Positions 60,233-64,000 of a DNA stretch of 64,000 nucleotides are shown in pieces. Within the stretch, counting starts at the first letter, position 1, and each line of letters begins with the position of its first letter. The stretch is from Nocardia sp. BMG111209 (GTDB lineage: Bacteria > Actinomycetota > Actinomycetes > Mycobacteriales > Mycobacteriaceae), in the NCBI RefSeq assembly GCF_000381925.1, contig NZ_KB907309.1:930001-994000 (forward strand). The letters run 5' to 3'. The translations under genes and the position numbers were made by a program. The notes beneath the pieces were generated by a model. That model did no database searches and was not told where the DNA came from. It saw nothing but the letters and a program-made list of their open reading frames with translations.

Positions 60233-62086
60233 TCAGTTCGGCAGGCCGTACCCGTTCTCGACCGGGACCCAGCCGTTGGAGGTGTGGTCCCCCTCGGGGA
60301 TGCCCGCGCCGACCAGCCCGCGACGGTCGTTGAGATCGCTGATCAGCTCGGCCACCGGATGCGAATCGCTGTAGTGGTAACCCTGCGCGAGGGCGAAACC
60401 CAGTTCGGTGAGCACCGCGGCCTGGTATTCGGTCTCCACGCCCTCCGCGATGACCTGCAGGTCCAGCGATTTGCTCAGCGCCGCGATCACGCCGAGCAGC
60501 GGCGGGGCCGGGGAGTCGGAGCGGATCGCCGCGACGAAGGACTGGTCGACCTTGAGGATGTCGCTCGGGATGGTGGCCAGGCGGCTCAGCGACGAGTATC
60601 CGGTGCCGAAATCGTCGATGGCGATCCGGACCCCGCGGTCGCGCAGCTTGTGCAGATTGCCCAGGGCGGTCTGGGATTCCGCGGCCAGTTCGCTCTCGGT
60701 CACCTCGAGCACCAGCTGTTCGGCCGGCCAGCCGGTATCGGCGAGGATGCCCGAAACCCGGTCCGCGTAATCGGATTCGGCCAGTTCCAGACCGCTGACG
60801 TTGACGTTCAGGGTCAGATCGAGCTTGGTGAAACTCTCCTGCAGCCGGGCCGCGTCGGCGCAGGCCCGGCGCAGCACCAGCTCGTCCAGATCGGAGATGA
60901 GGTCGTATTCCTCGGCGACCCGGATCAGGCCCTCGGTGGTGACGTCCGGCTGAGCGCTCGACGACCAGCGCAGCAGCGCCTCCACGCCCACCGCCTGACC
61001 GCCGTCCTCGCTCAGGCTGACGATCGGCTGATAGTGCACGTCCAGCGCGCCGGTATCGATGGCCTCGCGCAACTCCACCGCCAGCGGGAGCTGCCGGGAG
61101 GATTCCAGCACGGTCCGGTTCCGCCCGGCCTGCTTGGCCCGATAGAGACCGACGTCCGCGCGGCTGACCAGCAGCGACCCGGATTCGCCGGGCTGCCAGG
61201 AGGTGACACCGGCGGAACAGCCGGTCGTGACGGCGGCCCGCAGCTGTTCGGTGAGCAGGATCGCCGCCTGCTCGGTGGTGTTGGGCAGCAACAGCGCGAA
61301 GGCGTCGCCGCCGTAGCGGGCCAGCCGCTGATCGGGGGCGAGCAGCTTCGACCAGGTGTCGCCGACCCGCTGCAGGACCGCGTCACCCGCGCGATGGCCG
61401 AGGTGGTCGTTGATCTTCTGGAATCGGTCCAGGTCGACCAGGACCAGCGCCAGGCCCTGACCGGTGCGGGTGGCGTATCCGATGGCGCCGGACAGCGCGC
61501 GATCGAAGCCGCGCCGATTGAGCAGTCCGGTCAGCGTGTCGATATCGGCGTCGGCGGCCAGCCGAGTCAGCACGCCGACCACCATGCCGGCGCCGACGGT
61601 GACCCCGGCCGGGATGATGCCCGCCCACCAGGGCAGGCCGCGCGAGGGCACCACCCACAGGCACAGCAGCACCGCCAGCAGCACATGCGCGGCGACCCAC
61701 TGCCAGGCGAAGAAGATCGCCGCATCGCAGGCGACGAAGACGTAGAACGCGGCGAGACTGATACCGCCGACCATGTTCGGGAACCAGTGCACCGCCACCG
61801 ACACCAGGATCGTCGCCACCGCGACGTAGCCGTGGTGGATCCAGTGCGGCAAATGCGGGCCCCAGATCAGCAAACTGATGCCCAGCAACAACGCGATCGC
61901 GGCAGCAACACCCACCAGCGGCCGGTTGCCCTCGGTACCCGGGGCGACGGCAGTGATCAGCAGGCCCAGTACCCCGCCCATGACGTAGAACGCCCCGGTG
62001 GTACGCGCCATGAGCATTGCTGTAGCCAGCGCCGATGCCGCCCGCACCCGCGTGCGGGTATCGCCGCGAGAGCCGATTCCTCGCAC
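60233..62086 (-). CDS. Membrane GGDEF-EAL protein, EAL intact, GGDEF degenerate
   Basis: 617 residues. N-terminal membrane region with about six helices (roughly 15-180). The GGDEF domain has DTLTGLLNRRGF and RYGGDAFALLLP (G259-G260-D261-A262-F263), so the Glu of GGDEF is Ala and cyclase activity is doubtful. The EAL domain is complete: E369 in VEALLRW, NVNVSG, LEVTESELA, DDFGTGYSSL, LKVDQSF and IAEGVET. The likely activity is c-di-GMP hydrolysis with the GGDEF part as GTP sensor. Start GTG 62086 is 7 nt after TAGGCT. The frame is open to 62149, but an earlier start would lie upstream of that promoter. Confidence 0.92.
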   Translation of the reverse strand: MRGIGSRGDTRTRVRAASALATAMLMARTTGAFYVMGGVLGLLITAVAPGTEGNRPLVGVAAAIALLLGISLLIWGPHLPHWIHHGYVAVATILVSVAVHWFPNMVGGISLAAFYVFVACDAAIFFAWQWVAAHVLLAVLLCLWVVPSRGLPWWAGIIPAGVTVGAGMVVGVLTRLAADADIDTLTGLLNRRGFDRALSGAIGYATRTGQGLALVLVDLDRFQKINDHLGHRAGDAVLQRVGDTWSKLLAPDQRLARYGGDAFALLLPNTTEQAAILLTEQLRAAVTTGCSAGVTSWQPGESGSLLVSRADVGLYRAKQAGRNRTVLESSRQLPLAVELREAIDTGALDVHYQPIVSLSEDGGQAVGVEALLRWSSSAQPDVTTEGLIRVAEEYDLISDLDELVLRRACADAARLQESFTKLDLTLNVNVSGLELAESDYADRVSGILADTGWPAEQLVLEVTESELAAESQTALGNLHKLRDRGVRIAIDDFGTGYSSLSRLATIPSDILKVDQSFVAAIRSDSPAPPLLGVIAALSKSLDLQVIAEGVETEYQAAVLTELGFALAQGYHYSDSHPVAELISDLNDRRGLVGAGIPEGDHTSNGWVPVENGYGLPN

Positions 62087-62093
62087 GTGACAT

Positions 62094-62099
62094 AGCCTA
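62094..62099 (-). promoter_or_regulatory. -10 hexamer TAGGCT of GGDEF/EAL gene (leaderless)
   Basis: TAGGCT on the minus strand, 7 nt before GTG 62086. Confidence 0.5.
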
Positions 62100-62197
62100 A
62101 ACACTCGAGTAGGGAGCAGTCGCCACATCCGCAGTAAAAGCTGTGTCATTGGCCTTCGCTTCGCTCCGGCGGGTTCACGGTGTGGGAAACCAGCTGG

Positions 62198-63463
62198 CTA
62201 ACGACTCGGAGGCTTCAGCAAATCCGTGCCCACGAAGGGGACCAGCTCGGCCGGTACCCGGACCGAACCGTCCGCTTGCTGGTGGTTCTCCAGGAGGGCC
62301 ACGATCCAGCGGGTCGTGGCGAGGGTGCCGTTGAGGGTCGCGGCGATCTGCGGTTTGTTGTTCTCGTCGCGGTAGCGGACCGACAGGCGGCGGGCCTGGA
62401 ACGTGGTGCAGTTGGAGGTGGAGGTGAGCTCGCGGTAGGCGGCCTGGCTGGGCACCCACGCCTCGCAGTCGAATTTGCGCACGGCCGAGCTGCCCAGATC
62501 GCCCGCGGCCACGTCGATCACCCGGTAGGGGACCTCGATGGCGGCCAGCATCTCCCGTTCCCAGGCCAGCAGGCGGCGATGCTCCTCGTCCGCCTCCTCC
62601 GGGCGGCAGTAGACGAACATCTCGATCTTGTCGAATTGGTGCACGCGGATGATGCCGCGCGTGTCCTTGCCGTAGCTGCCCGCCTCGCGGCGGAAACAGG
62701 AGGACCAGCCCGCGTAGCGCTTCGGACCGCCGCCGAGGTCGATGATCTCACCGGAGTGGTAGCCCGCCAGCGGCACCTCCGAGGTGCCGACCAGGTACAG
62801 ATCGTCCTCCTCGAGGTGGTAGACCTCGGCGGAGTGCTGGCCCAGGAATCCGGTGCCCGCCATGATCTCCGGGCGCACCAGCACCGGCGGGATCATCATG
62901 GTGAAGCCGTTGGCGACCGCCTTGCGGGCCGCCAGCTGCAGCAGGCCCAGTTGCAGCAGGGCGCCGTATCCGGTGAGGAAGTAGAACCGCGCGCCGGAGA
63001 CCTTGGCGCCGCGTTCCATATCGATGATGCCGAGGGCCTCGCCGAGTTCCAGGTGGTCCTTCGGCTCGAAGTCGAATTCGCGGGTGGCGCCGACCGTTTC
63101 GAGCACGATGTAGTCGTCCTCGCCGCCGGCCGGGGCGCCCTCCTGCACGACGTTGGAGATGGCGCGGGCCGCGGCGTCGAGTGCGGCGTCGGTGGTCTGC
63201 TCGACCGCCTCCGCCTCCTTGACCCGCCGGGAGAGTTCCGCACCCTGTTCGAGCAGACGGGTGCGCTCCTCCGGACTCGCCTTGCCGACCTTCTTGCCGA
63301 GTGTCTTGTGCTCGGCGCGCAACGTATCCGCGGCGGCGACCGCGGAACGGCGCGCGGAATCGGCCTCCAGCAGCGCGTCCACCAGGGCCGGGTCCTCACC
63401 GCGGGCCCGCTGGGAAGCGCGGACGACATCCGGGTTGTCGCGCAGGAATCGCAGGTCGATCAT
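62198..63463 (-). CDS. serS: Seryl-tRNA synthetase
   Basis: Class II aminoacyl-tRNA synthetase, 421 residues. The N-terminal two-helix coiled-coil arm spans about 30-110 ([15 protein letters not shown] at the start, LGKKVGK in the turn). The catalytic core has motif 2, [22 protein letters not shown], and motif 3, [21 protein letters not shown], with the serine-binding TSTSNC loop. ATG 63463 lies exactly 8 nt after TAGGCT and has no ribosome site, another leaderless gene. Divergent from the septum-formation gene, as Rv3834c is from Rv3835. Confidence 0.98.
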   Translation of the reverse strand: MIDLRFLRDNPDVVRASQRARGEDPALVDALLEADSARRSAVAAADTLRAEHKTLGKKVGKASPEERTRLLEQGAELSRRVKEAEAVEQTTDAALDAAARAISNVVQEGAPAGGEDDYIVLETVGATREFDFEPKDHLELGEALGIIDMERGAKVSGARFYFLTGYGALLQLGLLQLAARKAVANGFTMMIPPVLVRPEIMAGTGFLGQHSAEVYHLEEDDLYLVGTSEVPLAGYHSGEIIDLGGGPKRYAGWSSCFRREAGSYGKDTRGIIRVHQFDKIEMFVYCRPEEADEEHRRLLAWEREMLAAIEVPYRVIDVAAGDLGSSAVRKFDCEAWVPSQAAYRELTSTSNCTTFQARRLSVRYRDENNKPQIAATLNGTLATTRWIVALLENHQQADGSVRVPAELVPFVGTDLLKPPSR

Positions 63464-63471
63464 GGGGCCTC

Positions 63472-63477
63472 AGCCTA
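63472..63477 (-). promoter_or_regulatory. -10 hexamer TAGGCT of serS (leaderless)
   Basis: TAGGCT on the minus strand, 8 nt before ATG 63463. Same hexamer as the acyltransferase and GGDEF/EAL promoters. Confidence 0.6.
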
Positions 63478-63565
63478 GTCGGTACGACCGGCGCGGCACC
63501 GTCGGGCCGTTGCGGGTGAACCTGCTCGTGGCGGCCACGCGACTGCGCTGCCATCATGGAGCGCG

Positions 63566-64000
63566 ATGCCACCCGATCTGCCGCCGCGCACCGCTCCGCC
63601 CGACTCGCCCGCTACCGGCGCGTCCACCGCCGTCTTCGCGCACGAGGCCGATTCCGCCGCTCCGGCCCCCGGCCGCCGGCCCCTGTTGCCGGCCCAGCGG
63701 ATCCGCTGGGGGCTGCTCGCCATCGCGGTCGGCGCCGTGGTGGCGGCGCTGGTCACGATGCTGATCAGTGGTTTCCGCAGTTCGCACGGGCTGGAGGCGC
63801 ACGATCCCGGTTCCACGGAACCGACCGGTCGCGCGCACTCCGCCTTCGGATCCTCCCGCCCCGGCGACTGCCTGACCTGGTCTTCGCCGAAGGCGCTGGA
63901 CCTCACCAAGGTCAACTGCGCGGACAAGCACCTGTTCGAGGTGACCGCCGAGATCGACCTGAGCAAATATCCGGGCAAGGAGTTCGGTCCGGGCAGCCGA
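63566..64000 (+). CDS. Septum-formation-domain membrane protein (Rv3835-like), 5' part
   Basis: 145 codons open to the window edge, no stop. N-terminal Pro/Ala-rich cytoplasmic tail (MPPDLPPRTAPPDSP), one membrane helix (about residues 50-72, WGLLAIAVGAVVAALVTMLI), then an extracytoplasmic domain with SRPGDCLTWSS and VNCADKHLFEVTAEIDLS, the cysteine-containing Septum_form pattern. Start ATG 63566 has GGAG about 5 nt upstream. Neighbour relation to serS matches M. tuberculosis. Exact role unknown; the domain name comes from a distant relation to division genes. Confidence 0.85.
   Translation, partial: MPPDLPPRTAPPDSPATGASTAVFAHEADSAAPAPGRRPLLPAQRIRWGLLAIAVGAVVAALVTMLISGFRSSHGLEAHDPGSTEPTGRAHSAFGSSRPGDCLTWSSPKALDLTKVNCADKHLFEVTAEIDLSKYPGKEFGPGSR

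Overview
The window is high-GC actinobacterial chromosome. It carries the arabinogalactan and mycolic-acid gene set that defines mycolate-containing Mycobacteriales. The gene order follows the Mycobacterium tuberculosis Rv3789 to Rv3835 region with local differences, as far as I can recall it without a search. Two Emb arabinosyltransferases instead of three, four tandem mycolyltransferases (one with LGFP repeats) and the overall gene style point to Nocardia or a close relative such as Rhodococcus. This assignment is inference. I saw no rRNA, tRNA, CRISPR array, insertion sequence or prophage.

Layout. 1-1.7 kb: 3' part of a molybdopterin oxidoreductase. 1.7-15.8 kb: arabinan block, with gtrA-like (-), then dprE1, dprE2, aftA, embC and embB (+). 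These genes make decaprenyl-phosphoryl-arabinose and polymerise it. 15.9-26.95 kb (all -): a small orphan protein, accD4, pks13 and fadD32 (mycolic acid condensation), a cutinase-like envelope lipase and a DUF732 lipoprotein. 27.1-33.0 kb (-): four antigen-85-type mycolyltransferases. 33.2-39.9 kb (-): operon glf, glfT2, PAP2 phosphatase, ubiA, aftB, tightly coupled by 4-bp overlaps (galactan synthesis, arabinose donor synthesis, arabinan capping). 40-42.3 kb: a YWTD beta-propeller protein, a truncated paralogue and a TipA-like MerR regulator. 42.4-47.6 kb: a divergent SpoIID-domain protein and PGRP amidase pair. 47.9-48.8 kb: HAD phosphatase. 49-56.9 kb: peptide-type ABC importer with fused ATPases and two tandem binding proteins. 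56.9-60.2 kb: two PlsC-type acyltransferases and a metallo-beta-lactamase/Rieske protein. 60.2-62.1 kb: GGDEF/EAL protein with a degenerate GGDEF site. 62.2-64 kb: serS and the start of a septum-formation-domain membrane protein.

Two patterns run through the window. First, many transcription units begin with a TANNNT hexamer exactly 7-8 nt upstream of the start codon and lack a Shine-Dalgarno sequence. This is the signature of leaderless mRNAs, and I used it to choose several starts. Second, the envelope genes are unusually rich in tandem repeats. There are exact in-frame minisatellites inside AftA (19 x 21 bp), EmbC (27-bp units) and the PGRP amidase (about 36-bp units). There are intergenic arrays after aftA, after embC, between the SpoIID and amidase genes, and at the 3' end of the HAD gene, where the array looks copied from that gene's own stop-codon region. 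I see the coordinated expansion of repeats in cell-wall genes as the most novel feature here.
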